A stretch of DNA of 54,599 nt from Coriobacteriales bacterium (lineage in GTDB: Bacteria > Actinomycetota > Coriobacteriia > Coriobacteriales > UBA8131), in assembly GCA_031272005.1 (NCBI GenBank), contig JAISUQ010000060.1, forward strand, positions 1 to 54,599, read 5' to 3'. Both the position numbers and the translations under genes were made by a program. Shown one piece after another: positions 16,403 through 25,117 of the stretch. Below the pieces are notes generated by a model. It did no database searches and was not told where the DNA came from. It saw nothing but the letters and a program-made list of their open reading frames with translations. Numbering within the stretch: position 1 is the stretch's first letter; the number at the start of each line of letters is the position of its first letter.

Positions 16403-17319
16403 CGCTGGGCCCTCCTTTGCTGAAGACGGCTGCCTTGCGGATGGGCGTTGCTGACAACTCCCCGGCGAGAGCTGGCCTGGCGGACAGCCAGACGGCGGCG
16501 GCTGCGCCAAAGCAGCCAGGCCAGCAGTACGACCAGATCCAACCCTGCTACCAGGCAGACCAGCATTATGTCGGGGGGCAGCCAGGTGATGTTGTGCCCG
16601 GCTGGCGTGCCTTGAGCCTGCTCGTCGCCAGGCTGATAGTCGATCCGGTGTCCGCGCACCATCAGCCGGTGGCTGTTTACCCCGTATGGCGTACAGGTCA
16701 CCAGGGTGCAGAGGTCACGGTTGGCATCCCTGCGCAGCGGCGTGATATTGCTCGGTTCCACTACCAGGATCTGATCGACCTGGTAGGCCAATACCCGATC
16801 CAGGACGTGCAGATAGAAGACGTCTCCCTCCTCCAGCTTGATCAGATCGGTGAACATCCGGGCGTGTACCAGGCCGGTGTGACCGGTGAGCACGCTATGC
16901 GAACCGATGCCGCCGATCGGCAGCGATGAGCCCTCCAGATGTCCTGCTCCCTGCTGCAACGTCGCTTCGGAGCTACCGTGGTAAATGGGCAGCTTGACGT
17001 CGATTTCGGGAATCTCGACATAGCCCATCGCGTCGTCCTCACCGATGCTCAGAGTGGCGGCATAATCATCGGATAGAGCCATACCGCTGCCTTTCAGAAA
17101 CGGGTCGTGCACTGGGTTGCCCTCCAGATTCTGGTTGTACTCCACGGCTTGCTGCCAGGCCGCCTCGCGCTGCCCGGCACTGGCGGCAGCAACACTATCA
17201 TCATAGCTTTGGGTTGCCATTGAGGCATGTCTGTCGAACAGCCAACTGGCCAGACAGGGGTAGGCGAGTAACCCGATGCCCAGCAGGGCAAGCATGATTA
17301 TCGGCACTATCCGCTTCAT
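16387..17319 (-). CDS. srtC: Class C (pilin-polymerising) sortase
   Basis: A 310-residue sortase that links pilin monomers through the YPKN lysine. Membrane segments lie near residues 5-24 and 255-275. The lid motif DPF is at 72-74. The catalytic residues are H147 (LTGHTGL), C209 (LVTCTPYGVNSHRL) and R218. A basic C-terminal tail (many Arg) faces the cytoplasm. It follows the pilin gene by 38 bp; the RBS is weak, which suggests coupling to the pilin mRNA. The lid and C-terminal helix are typical of class C. Confidence 0.92.
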   Translation of the reverse strand: MKRIVPIIMLALLGIGLLAYPCLASWLFDRHASMATQSYDDSVAAASAGQREAAWQQAVEYNQNLEGNPVHDPFLKGSGMALSDDYAATLSIGEDDAMGYVEIPEIDVKLPIYHGSSEATLQQGAGHLEGSSLPIGGIGSHSVLTGHTGLVHARMFTDLIKLEEGDVFYLHVLDRVLAYQVDQILVVEPSNITPLRRDANRDLCTLVTCTPYGVNSHRLMVRGHRIDYQPGDEQAQGTPAGHNITWLPPDIMLVCLVAGLDLVVLLAWLLWRSRRRLAVRQASSRRGVVSNAHPQGSRLQQRRAQRCAKQ

Positions 17320-17357
17320 GGCCAGTCAACCGTTGCTATCCGAGCGCTCTTACGGCC

Positions 17358-18956
17358 TCAGTTGCTGCGCCGCCGCCGCAGGCTGCGGATGAGCAGCGCC
17401 AGGGCCAGACCAATCAGCACCAGGCCGCCGGCGGTAAAGGCCACCGTGCCCATGCCACCGGTCTTAGGCAGCGTGAAGCCGGTGCTGTTCTTGACCGTGG
17501 TGTCGATGGTGTAGCTGGTGGTCACTGTGGAGTTCTCGGCGGTGAAGTTGACCTGCACCGGCTCGGTCAGCAGATTGTAACCAGTGGGCGCCTGGACCTC
17601 TACCAGGTAATAGGACAGATAGGTCTTGGTGCCACCCGCGCTGACCTCAGTGTAGTCGGGCAAGCCGGCGAAGACGGCGGTAGCGGCTTGCGATTCAGAG
17701 CCGCCGCTGGTGGTGACCGCCCAATCCAGGTCGTGGTTATCTTCTTCATAACCGTTCTGCTGATAATCGACCAGCTGGCCATCGATCAACTGGATGTAAT
17801 GCCCCTCGTTGGCGTTAGACGGAGAAGAGGCGATTTTGAACTTGGCGCCGTTGACATTGACGCCCTGTCTCGTGTTGGTGTCGACCTTGTTGATGATGAT
17901 GGAGCCGGTATGGATCTTCTCCGAAGTGTCCTGGATGGTCTTTTCTTCGTTGAAGCGGTTGGTGAACTTGACGCTGGCCGTGTTGTCCAGCTCGTGGTTG
18001 GTGCGCTGGAGGATGTCGTCGTTGACAGTGGTGGCAAAGCGCAGCTCGATGAACTTGTAGTCAGCCAGGCCAGCCGGCACTGTCAGCGGTTGTCCGGAGG
18101 TATTGAAGGCCACAGTCAGGGTGTTGTTGTTGCCAACGCCGGATTCCTTGCTGGGCTCGGTGACGGTGTAGTTATCGGCGGTGATCACGGTTCCGGTTTT
18201 ATCGGCAGAACTGGTGAAACCGCGCAGCTCCAGACTGTCTGGCAGATAGTCCAGGGCGCTGTCCAGCCGGTCGATGAAGTTGAATTTGGCAAAGGCCGCG
18301 ATGTCGTCCGGCACGGAGGTGCGCACCGTCCAGTTCACCGTCTCGCCCAGGCCGATGACAGTCTTATCAGCCGTCTTGGTGATGTTGGCGGCTTCGTTTT
18401 TCGGATAGACGTGGACGTCGCTGATCCAACCGTCGCCTGTCGAATTGGTCATCGGTACGGCCACCACAAACGGTGCGGCGGGCGCGGTGACGCGGGTATC
18501 CGGCTGCTCGACCACCAGATAGTAGCCGGGATCGAGATTGCTGGCCTTGGCCAGCCCGGATTCGTTGGTAGTCACGCTGGCGGTCTTGGCTTCCGTCAGC
18601 GCGAAGACCTCGCTGCCGGAGGTCAGGGTGGCGGGGTCGGTGTAACTGTTCAACAGGTAGTCGCCATCGACCGGCACCAAGCCGGAGTCGGGAATGGTGA
18701 CCTTATACAGGTTGAAGGTGATGCCATCCAGCGGCGTGGCGTCTGCGGGGATGCTGACGTTTTGGTCTGTGCCGTCGTTGGCCGGATTGGCCGCTGTGGT
18801 ATCCGGCATCACGTACTTATGGATCGTCAGGCTGTAGGGCTTCTCCGGAAACGGATCGCCATAAGCCGCCGATCCCAGTCCTGTGCCCATCATCGCCAGG
18901 GCTACTGCCATCAGCAGTGCTGCGGCTCTTTGTACAAACGATTTACTCTTCATCAT
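17358..18956 (-). CDS. LPXTG major pilin (SpaA/FimA-like)
   Basis: A 532-residue secreted pilin. It has a signal peptide (about 1-30), the pilin motif WISDVHVYPKNEA with K186 as the likely cross-linking lysine, and Cna-B-like beta domains. An E-box-like YYLVEVQAPTGY lies near the C-terminus. The wall-sorting signal is LPKTG at about 496-500, then a hydrophobic helix and a basic tail. Cna-B domains usually form internal Lys-Asn isopeptide bonds. The ATG follows GGAAGGA. It is the first gene of the pilus operon, and its upstream region carries strong hairpins. No separate tip or minor pilin is adjacent, so the fibre may be a homopolymer. Confidence 0.93.
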   Translation of the reverse strand: MMKSKSFVQRAAALLMAVALAMMGTGLGSAAYGDPFPEKPYSLTIHKYVMPDTTAANPANDGTDQNVSIPADATPLDGITFNLYKVTIPDSGLVPVDGDYLLNSYTDPATLTSGSEVFALTEAKTASVTTNESGLAKASNLDPGYYLVVEQPDTRVTAPAAPFVVAVPMTNSTGDGWISDVHVYPKNEAANITKTADKTVIGLGETVNWTVRTSVPDDIAAFAKFNFIDRLDSALDYLPDSLELRGFTSSADKTGTVITADNYTVTEPSKESGVGNNNTLTVAFNTSGQPLTVPAGLADYKFIELRFATTVNDDILQRTNHELDNTASVKFTNRFNEEKTIQDTSEKIHTGSIIINKVDTNTRQGVNVNGAKFKIASSPSNANEGHYIQLIDGQLVDYQQNGYEEDNHDLDWAVTTSGGSESQAATAVFAGLPDYTEVSAGGTKTYLSYYLVEVQAPTGYNLLTEPVQVNFTAENSTVTTSYTIDTTVKNSTGFTLPKTGGMGTVAFTAGGLVLIGLALALLIRSLRRRRSN

Positions 18957-18979
18957 GCTGCGTCCTTCCTGTGTTTACC

Positions 18980-18997
18980 GGCCGGAGAAACCCGGCC
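18980..18997 (-). promoter_or_regulatory. Hairpin near the pilin ribosome binding site
   Basis: GGCCGG and CCGGCC form a perfect 6-bp stem with a 6-nt loop about 24 bp upstream of the pilin start. It could modulate ribosome access or mRNA stability. Confidence 0.4.
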
Positions 18998-19020
18998 ATT
19001 CTCAAAATGTTCAGGCTGAC

Positions 19021-19053
19021 CTGCGAGCCTACCGCCACCAGGCAGGCTCGCAG
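19021..19053 (-). promoter_or_regulatory. Strong 10-bp hairpin in the pilin leader
   Basis: CTGCGAGCCT pairs perfectly with AGGCTCGCAG around a 13-nt centre that can add three more pairs. It lies about 65 bp upstream of the pilin ATG. There is no T-run on either strand, so it is more likely a leader structure than a terminator. Confidence 0.5.
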
Positions 19054-19222
19054 CCGCCCGACCATACAGTTTGGGGGTTCAGCCTCTCTGAAGGTCAAGA
19101 GGTATTTGGAGAATATTCTGTTGGGCTGGTATTTGTTGCGGATAAGCCGCTGACCTGCAAGAACAGGCGATATGCGCCGTGCCCGGGCAGATTGGCTGGG
19201 TCAATCAGCGCCGATTCGAGGC

Positions 19223-19250
19223 AAAAAACCTTCACCTCGGTATGAAGGTT
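19223..19250 (-). terminator. Intrinsic terminator (minus strand)
   Basis: On the minus strand, AACCTTCA and TGAAGGTT form an 8-bp stem with an 8-nt loop followed directly by a T-run of six. It probably ends the importer-moeA transcript coming from 19509. An alternative role is attenuation of the pilin leader. The 550-bp gap 18957-19508 also contains a markedly AT-rich stretch at about 19262-19355, a likely promoter zone. Confidence 0.7.
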
Positions 19251-19439
19251 GCTTGCCCCCAATTTTCACCGATAATTGTACTAAATTAAATAAAATATTA
19301 GTATTGAGTGTAATAAATGTTTCAAATAGTACAATAATAACGTTAGAAAACCTATGAATCAGGGAAACCAGCGCTTCTGTAGCGCAGCGGGTTTACTGCC
19401 CGAATGGTTCGGGGGCAGGCAGGTTCAGGGGCAGGTTTT

Positions 19440-19518
19440 TCGGCAGGTTTACAGGCCGGTTCACAGCCCGGTTCACAGCCCGGTTCACAGCCCGGTTTAC
19501 AGGCCGGTTTACAGGCAG
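19440..19518 (-). repeat. 12-bp tandem repeat at the 3' end of the moeA-like gene
   Basis: Six or so 12-bp units, with core CAGCCCGGTTCA and variants CAGGCCGGTTCA and CAGGCCGGTTTA. The array overlaps the last codons and stop of the moeA-like gene (19509) and continues downstream. Confidence 0.75.
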
Positions 19519-20705
19519 GCTGGATTGGCTCGCAGCTCCACGGTCAGCGTCTCGCCGGCCTTGTGCGGCGGCTCGCCAATCTGGTTGATATACTGGCCGC
19601 TGGTGACGCCGATGCGATATGGCCCGCTGCCGCGATGCAGGGAGAGGGGCTCGGCGGTGTAGCCCTCAGGCGTTTGGCGTACTTCCAGGCGATTCCAGAA
19701 CTCCAATACCTGCGGGCTTTTCAGATCGCTGGTCAGTATAGCCTGCACCTGCTGGTGTTGCTCGGGCGCAGTACCCAGGGCATGGGCCACTACCGCCTTG
19801 ATGCACCAGTCAAAGACATAGCAGCAACCGACCATCGGCCCGGGCACCACCACTACCGGCTTGTCATCAATCAGGCCAATCAGGGTAGGCCGGCCGGGCG
19901 CAGCCAATACGCCATGGCAGAGCACGGTGCCGCGCTGGCGCACCAATGTGGTATTCAGATCCTCCTCACCTTTGGAGGAACCACCATTAATCAACACGAT
20001 ATCGGCTTGGACCAGAGCCTGATCCAGAGCGCTGGCCAGATCGGCGGCTTTATCCCTGACGATTGGGTAGATCACAGGCACAGCACCATAGCTTGATAGC
20101 ATATGCCTGGCGAAGGTGGAATTGCAGTCGACCTGCTGGCCGCGTTGCGGTTGCGCACCGGCCGGCACCAGCTCGCTGCCGGTGGGGATAAAGGCCACCC
20201 GTGGCCGCTGCACCACCTCCACCGCAGTGATACCGCCGCGCACCAGCGTCGCTGTATCCTCCGGACGGATGCGCCAGCCAGCGGGCAGCAAAAAGTCGCC
20301 CGGCGCCAGGGAGGCGCCGCCAGGCTCGACATTCATCCCGGCGGTCACCTCCAGGTCCTCTGGCAACGCGATGCCGCCGCCATCCAGCAACGTCACGTCC
20401 TCGATGCGGATTACGGCATCAAAACGGTCATCAAAGTCGTCGCCGGTATCGGCGCGTACATAGTCGCGCCCCAGCGCAAAGCCCGACAAGTCCGGTCGCG
20501 CAGCAGCAAAGGCTGCCGAGGCCACGGCGATGCCGTCCATGCAGGAGGCCCGCACCACCGGATAGCTCAGCAGCGAGCACTGCTCACTGGCCAGCACCCG
20601 CCCCACACTGTCATCCACGGCCACCTGCTCGGTCATCCGTGTCGGCTGCCAGGCGGCAAACAGTGCGGCCAGGGCTTCCTGCTTGGTGAACTTGTCAAAC
20701 TCCAT
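19509..20705 (-). CDS. moeA: MoeA-like molybdopterin molybdotransferase
   Basis: A 398-residue cytoplasmic enzyme that inserts molybdate (or tungstate) into adenylylated molybdopterin. Recognisable parts are the MoeA N-terminal region with SYPVVRASCMDGIAV, the central MoCF-binding motif LINGGSSKGEEDLN, and the PGRPTL/PVVVVPG region. The C-terminal domain IV is present, though the extreme C-terminus runs into a 12-bp repeat. AGGAG lies upstream of the ATG. It follows a type II ABC importer on the same strand, suggesting the imported anion is molybdate or tungstate. Several MoeA paralogues are common in anaerobes, so it could be specific for one metal or enzyme. Confidence 0.88.
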   Translation of the reverse strand: MEFDKFTKQEALAALFAAWQPTRMTEQVAVDDSVGRVLASEQCSLLSYPVVRASCMDGIAVASAAFAAARPDLSGFALGRDYVRADTGDDFDDRFDAVIRIEDVTLLDGGGIALPEDLEVTAGMNVEPGGASLAPGDFLLPAGWRIRPEDTATLVRGGITAVEVVQRPRVAFIPTGSELVPAGAQPQRGQQVDCNSTFARHMLSSYGAVPVIYPIVRDKAADLASALDQALVQADIVLINGGSSKGEEDLNTTLVRQRGTVLCHGVLAAPGRPTLIGLIDDKPVVVVPGPMVGCCYVFDWCIKAVVAHALGTAPEQHQQVQAILTSDLKSPQVLEFWNRLEVRQTPEGYTAEPLSLHRGSGPYRIGVTSGQYINQIGEPPHKAGETLTVELRANPACL

Positions 20706-20728
20706 GTCCTGCTCCTTTATCTACGGCA

Positions 20729-20810
20729 ATCAAGCACAGCCATCCAGTATAGCCATCCAGCACAGCCATCAAGCACAGCCATCAGACTCAGCTGTCAGGC
20801 ACAGCCATCA
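20729..20810 (-). repeat. Short degenerate tandem repeat at importer gene end
   Basis: Repeats of AGCACAGCCATC and close variants fill the gap between the moeA-like gene and the solute-binding protein, and include that protein's stop codon. With the array at 19440-19518, both 3' ends of this operon are repetitive. Confidence 0.65.
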
Positions 20811-21932
20811 GGCCGGGCCGAGATGATCCAGGATGCGCTGGGCATTCTCGGCGCTGAGGTCATAATTATAGAAGGTCTCGTAGTAATCCTGCACTTCGGC
20901 CACCATGTCCAGGTCAGCAAACAGCTCAGGATACATCTTCTGGGCCAGGTACTCCATCAGCAACACGCCCTCGCTGGAGTAATCCCAGAACATCACGCCA
21001 TCCGGGCAGAGATAGACATTGCCCTGCTGCACGGCGCTCATCTCGGCCCAGGCGGCATTGCCGGTCACGGCCTCTGTGCTGTCCATCCGGCCCATGAAGA
21101 TGTAGTCCGGGTCCCAGGCAATCATCTGCTCCATGGTCACCTCGGTGTCCATCTCGGCGCCCGACTCATCGGCGATGTTGCGCCCACCGGCCAGCTCCAG
21201 CCAGAACGAGGGATAGGAATAGGTGGAGAAGACCCCCAGCCCCTCCTCGCCGTAAGCGTAAACGGCAGTCTTGCGCTCTGCATCCGGGATGGAGCCCACA
21301 CGCTCCTGGACATAGGCCACCTTCTCGTCGAAGTAGGCAATCCAAGCCGCGGCCTTGGCCTGGGCATCCGCTCCGAAGGTGTCGGCGAACACCTGCACCT
21401 CCTGCTTCTGGTATTCGATGAACTCATCGGCGGTGGTGGGGTTGCCGGTGGAGTTCTGCACCACCACGACCGGCAGGCCGGCGGCCTCCATGGCGGCCAG
21501 AGGCTCCTCATAGTCGAAGAACAGCACCACGTCGGCACCCAGCTCAATCAGGCCTTCGACGTTGGGCTCGCCCGGGCTCTCGATGGCGGTCAGTTGGGAA
21601 ACGTTGGGGTTGGTTTCCACCACCCAGGGCCGGTCGATCATCACGAAGTGGATGCCTGCCAGACGGTCGGCCTGGCCGAGCAGGAAGACCTTCTCATAGG
21701 ACGGCCCGGCCACGGCAGCGGCATGCTCCACGTCTGTGGGCACGGTCACCGAGCGGCCAGCCAGGTCGATCACCGTCCGCCCGGAATCGGCGACGACGTC
21801 GGGGCTGTCGTTGTTGGCTGTGGTGTCCTCGGCCTTCGGCGTGCTGCAAGCAAACAGCCCCAGGCACAGCACCACGGCCAGCGCACAGCTGGCCATGCGG
21901 CGCAGCCATCCCATCGCCTGCGTCTGACTCAT
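20808..21932 (-). CDS. Type II ABC importer solute-binding lipoprotein (possible molybdate/tungstate)
   Basis: A 374-residue TroA/BtuF-fold binding protein. The signal peptide ends in the lipobox LGLFAC with C29 as the lipidation site. The mature part opens with the typical RTVIDLAGRSVTVP strand, followed by IELGADVVLFF. Relatives bind iron-siderophore, cobalamin or, in the MolA group, molybdate/tungstate. Its neighbour moeA points to an oxyanion, but this is inference. I chose the ATG at 21932, which overlaps the ATPase stop as ATGA and has GAGGAAAGAG upstream. Confidence 0.82.
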   Translation of the reverse strand: MSQTQAMGWLRRMASCALAVVLCLGLFACSTPKAEDTTANNDSPDVVADSGRTVIDLAGRSVTVPTDVEHAAAVAGPSYEKVFLLGQADRLAGIHFVMIDRPWVVETNPNVSQLTAIESPGEPNVEGLIELGADVVLFFDYEEPLAAMEAAGLPVVVVQNSTGNPTTADEFIEYQKQEVQVFADTFGADAQAKAAAWIAYFDEKVAYVQERVGSIPDAERKTAVYAYGEEGLGVFSTYSYPSFWLELAGGRNIADESGAEMDTEVTMEQMIAWDPDYIFMGRMDSTEAVTGNAAWAEMSAVQQGNVYLCPDGVMFWDYSSEGVLLMEYLAQKMYPELFADLDMVAEVQDYYETFYNYDLSAENAQRILDHLGPA

Positions 21933-22783
21933 TCTCTTTCCTCGTTGCATTTTCGTTCACCTTTCTCTCTTCCGTCATGTGTCGAACTATTCTCAAGCTT
22001 CTCAAGCTCGGGAACACAGATGCAGTGGCCGCGGTCGGCCAGATAGTGCAGGGAGATATTCTCCTGGTACAGCTCACTGAGCAACTGCTCGTCGAGAGTA
22101 TCGGCGGCCTGACCAAAGACCAGCGGCGCGCCGGGGCGGATCACCCCGACCTGGCTGTGCAGCCAGATAGCGTGATCGGGGACGTGTGAGGTCATGATCA
22201 CGGCGATACCCCGGGCACACATCTCCTGAATCAGCCGCAGGGCCCGAATCTGGTTGCCGTAGTCCAGGTGGTTGGTCGGCTCATCCATCAGAATCAGCGG
22301 GGCTTCCTGCATCAGGACGCGGGCAATCTGAGCCAGCTGGCGCTCGCCGCCGCTGATGCGGCTCATCGGCGCCGTGGCCAGACGGGCGATGCCCAGCTGG
22401 TCCAGGGTCTGTTGGGCCAGACTGTAATCGCTGGCGGTTGGGCTCTTGCCAAAACGCAGGTGTGGCGCGCGGCCCATTACCGTGTAATCCAGCACCGAGA
22501 ACTCAAAGCTGACCGTCTGGATTTGCGGCAGATAGCCCAGGCGCAGGGCGATTTCGCGCATACTCAAAGAGCGCAGATCGTGGCCGCAGAGCTCGATACG
22601 GCCACTTTGGGGGCGCAGCAGGCCAGACAGGCAGTTCAGCAGCGTGGTCTTGCCCGAGCCATTGGGACCCAGCAACACCAGGACTTCTCCCGCCCGTACT
22701 GTCAGATTGACATCGGTGAAGACTGTCTGCCCGCCGCGGTAGGCAAAAGAGATGGATGCGGTGGAGATGACCGGTGCGCTCAC
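21929..22783 (-). CDS. Type II ABC importer ATPase
   Basis: A 284-residue ATPase of the FepC/BtuD/MolC group. It has Walker A GPNGSGKTT, signature ISGGERQLAQIARVL, Walker B LILMDEPTNHLD and the H-loop in MTSHVPDHA. The GTG start overlaps the permease stop (GTGA), so a longer in-frame ORF upstream is not used. It forms the cytoplasmic engine of the importer with the FecCD permease and the binding protein. Confidence 0.92.
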   Translation of the reverse strand: MSAPVISTASISFAYRGGQTVFTDVNLTVRAGEVLVLLGPNGSGKTTLLNCLSGLLRPQSGRIELCGHDLRSLSMREIALRLGYLPQIQTVSFEFSVLDYTVMGRAPHLRFGKSPTASDYSLAQQTLDQLGIARLATAPMSRISGGERQLAQIARVLMQEAPLILMDEPTNHLDYGNQIRALRLIQEMCARGIAVIMTSHVPDHAIWLHSQVGVIRPGAPLVFGQAADTLDEQLLSELYQENISLHYLADRGHCICVPELEKLENSSTHDGREKGERKCNEERE

Positions 22784-23808
22784 AGCTGCATCCTCCGCTT
22801 CACCACAATCAGCACGAACAGACCAGCCCCAACGATTCCGGTGATGATGCTCAAGGGTATCTCGGAGGCTGTCAGGTTGCGGGCCAGGGTGTCTACCAGC
22901 ATCAGGAAGGTGCCACCCAACAGACAGGAGGCTGGCAGCAGCCAACGGTTGTCCGAGCCGGTCAGCAGACGTCCGAGATGGGGGATAATCAGGCCCACCC
23001 AGCCAATGGAACCGCAGATACTCACGGCGCAGGCGGTCAGCACGGTGGCACAGACGATGGTCAGGGCGCGCAGGCGTTTGACATTGACGCCGAGGGTCTG
23101 GGCTTCGCCTTCCTCCAGTGACAGCAGATTGATGCGCCAGCGCGAGACCAGCAGCACCAGCGTCGCCGCCAGGATGGCGGGGGTCACTGCCGCCACGTCT
23201 GCGAGTTTCATGTTGGCCACTGAGCCCAGCGTCCAGAAGATGATCGCCGGCAGCTCGTCGTAGGTGTTGGCCAGGTACTGGCACAGGCTGAGTATCGAGT
23301 TGAACAGGGCCGCCACCACGATGCCGGCCAGCACCAGCGTGATATTGGAGTTCTGACGGAAGAGCCGGGAGATGCCCACCGAACAACAGACCGCCAGGCC
23401 ACCGCCAGCCAGGGCGGCCAACTGCACGGCGGCGCTGCCGAGGTGGGCGAGAATGGCCAGTGAAGCCCCAACGCAGGCGCCGGAAGTCACGCCCAGCAGA
23501 TCCGGCGAGACCAGTGGATTGCGGAAGACCCCCTGATAGACAGCGCCGGATAAGGCCAGGGCGGAGCCCACCAACAGCGCCGCCAGGGTCCGTGGCAGGC
23601 GCACATTGAGCACCACATTGGCCATCTGCGCCGTCCAGCTTTGTTCTGGCTGCAGGGGCGTCCAAGTGTTGACCAGAATCAGGAACACCTGGTCCAAGGG
23701 GATGGAGAAGCGACCCGCGCCTAAAGCCACCAGGCAGGTCAGCAGGGCTAAGACAGCCAGAGCCAGAAGCAGCGCGACCCGCGAGCGATGTTGTATGTCA
23801 GTCGGCAT
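22780..23808 (-). CDS. FecCD-family ABC importer permease
   Basis: A 342-residue permease with about 10 membrane helices. It has the family signatures LRLPRTLAALLVGSALALSG-like (VRLPRTLAALLVGSALALSG) near residues 69-88, NPLVSPDLLGVTSGA, and the C-terminal coupling region GWVGLIIPHLGRLLTG. It is first in the order permease, ATPase, binding protein, moeA. A -10-like GATAAT lies just upstream of the weak RBS. The 307-bp gap to rplS holds promoters for both directions and a short GCTGTCGGGC direct repeat. Confidence 0.92.
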   Translation of the reverse strand: MPTDIQHRSRVALLLALAVLALLTCLVALGAGRFSIPLDQVFLILVNTWTPLQPEQSWTAQMANVVLNVRLPRTLAALLVGSALALSGAVYQGVFRNPLVSPDLLGVTSGACVGASLAILAHLGSAAVQLAALAGGGLAVCCSVGISRLFRQNSNITLVLAGIVVAALFNSILSLCQYLANTYDELPAIIFWTLGSVANMKLADVAAVTPAILAATLVLLVSRWRINLLSLEEGEAQTLGVNVKRLRALTIVCATVLTACAVSICGSIGWVGLIIPHLGRLLTGSDNRWLLPASCLLGGTFLMLVDTLARNLTASEIPLSIITGIVGAGLFVLIVVKRRMQL

Positions 23809-24020
23809 CAGCCTGGATTATCCATTTTCGACATAATTAAACCCGAACAGAAATATTCATTCTAGTATAAATCCACACATATGGCAATGTTCTAATGAGA
23901 ACAGATTGGAAGTGAGGGTCGTCGGGCTGTGTTGCGGCCGGCCGTCGCCGGGTGCTGTCGGGCGCTGTCGGGCCCTGCCCCGGGTGCCTGCGGTCGCCGC
24001 AGAGAAAATTCAGATTTCCC

Positions 24021-24050
24021 TTGCAACATTCAGGCAGGTTGCCGTATAAT
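24021..24050 (+). promoter_or_regulatory. Promoter of the rplS operon
   Basis: TTGCAA at 24021-24026 and TATAAT at 24045-24050 are separated by 18 bp. The leader to rplS is about 60 nt. This is one of the best vegetative promoters in the window and drives the rplS-rnhB block. Confidence 0.8.
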
Positions 24051-24115
24051 TTCCGTTTGCGTATTTTAACGGTTTCGGCAATCCGCCTGATTGATTTGTA
24101 GAGGACTGAAGCAGC

Positions 24116-24460
24116 ATGGACATTATCCGCGCACTGGAGCAACAGCAGATTAAGGCCGACCTTCCGCCTTTCACCGTCGGTGACCGGGTGAAGGTCCATT
24201 ATCGTATCATCGAGGGCAACAAGGAGCGCATCCAGGTCTTTGAGGGCGACGTCATCCGCCGCCACGGGGCTTCCAATCGCGAGACCTTCACGGTGCGCAA
24301 GCTCTCCAGCGGCATCGGCGTCGAGCGCACCTTCCCGGTACACTCGCCCAAGATCGACCGCATCGAGGTGCTGCGTCATGGCGCCGTGCGTCGGGCCAAG
24401 CTGTACTTCCTGCGCAAGAAGATCGGCAAGGCTGCCAAGCTGCGCGAAAAGGGCTTTTAA
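24116..24460 (+). CDS. rplS: 50S ribosomal protein L19
   Basis: A 114-residue L19, of usual length. It contains VGDRVKVHYRIIEGNKERIQ and the conserved C-terminal RAKLYFLRKKIGKAA. It sits at the interface of the two ribosomal subunits. GAGGA precedes the ATG. rnhB follows 6 bp after the stop. Confidence 0.98.
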   Translation: MDIIRALEQQQIKADLPPFTVGDRVKVHYRIIEGNKERIQVFEGDVIRRHGASNRETFTVRKLSSGIGVERTFPVHSPKIDRIEVLRHGAVRRAKLYFLRKKIGKAAKLREKGF

Positions 24461-24466
24461 GCCCCA

Positions 24467-25117
24467 ATGGACAAGCAAACACGGACAGCTGCTCTCTACG
24501 GGGAGCAGCTTTCTTTATGTGCCGGTCTGGCGGCGGGCCTGGATGAGGTCGGACGGGGCTCGGTCGCCGGACCGCTGACCGTGGCGGCCGTGGTGCTGCC
24601 TGCCGAGCCGCGGATACAGGGGCTCAACGACTCCAAGAAGCTGACGGAGAAGCAGCGCGACGCCCTGGCTGTTGAGATCAGGTACACCGCCACAGCTATC
24701 GCCCTCGCCCATGTCTCAGCGGCCGAAATCGATGCTGGCGGCATGGCGGCCGCGCTGCGCCAGGCCTTTGGCCAGGCTCTGGGCGCACTGAGGACTGCCG
24801 ACGGCCAACCGTTGGAACTGGACGCAATATTGCTGGATGGCAATCCTTTGGGACTGCATCCGCGGGAAATCAGCGTCGTCAAGGGGGATGGTCGGGTGGC
24901 CTGTATCGCCGCCGCCTCAATCATTGCCAAGGTCACGCGGGATGCGCTGATGGTCGAGCTGGCCGAGCAATATCCGGCCTGGCAATTGGCCAGCAACAAA
25001 GGTTATGCCTCGCCCGCCCATATCGCCGCCATCCGCGAGCACGGCCTGACGCCGATCCACAGGCGCAGTTTCTGCTCCGGGTTCTTCCAGGAGCAGATAC
25101 CGTTCGCCGACGTATAG
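24467..25117 (+). CDS. rnhB: Ribonuclease HII
   Basis: A 216-residue enzyme that cuts RNA in RNA-DNA hybrids, including single ribonucleotides in DNA. The active-site motif GLDEVGRGSVAGPLTVAAVV carries the D-E pair. Further acidic residues are in AILLDGNPL and the KVTRDALM helix. It follows rplS directly, without the lepB that lies between them in many relatives. A small hairpin (CCGCT/AGCGG, 25171-25187) lies downstream. Confidence 0.96.
   Translation: MDKQTRTAALYGEQLSLCAGLAAGLDEVGRGSVAGPLTVAAVVLPAEPRIQGLNDSKKLTEKQRDALAVEIRYTATAIALAHVSAAEIDAGGMAAALRQAFGQALGALRTADGQPLELDAILLDGNPLGLHPREISVVKGDGRVACIAAASIIAKVTRDALMVELAEQYPAWQLASNKGYASPAHIAAIREHGLTPIHRRSFCSGFFQEQIPFADV

Noticed and set aside
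18957..19260. Cyclic di-GMP riboswitch before the pilin
   Set aside because: A GGCAAGCAACC segment is suggestive, but the conserved GEMM core and its second stem cannot be built from this sequence.
19440..19518. CRISPR array
   Set aside because: Units are 12 bp and contiguous, without unique spacers.
20103..22046. Long plus-strand ORF antisense to the moeA and binding-protein genes
   Set aside because: Composition is Gly/His/Gln-rich without domains. It is a GC-driven shadow of real minus-strand genes. The same applies to long antisense frames at 17688-19019, 32215-33999, 35094-36260, 36577-37650 and 50934-52874.
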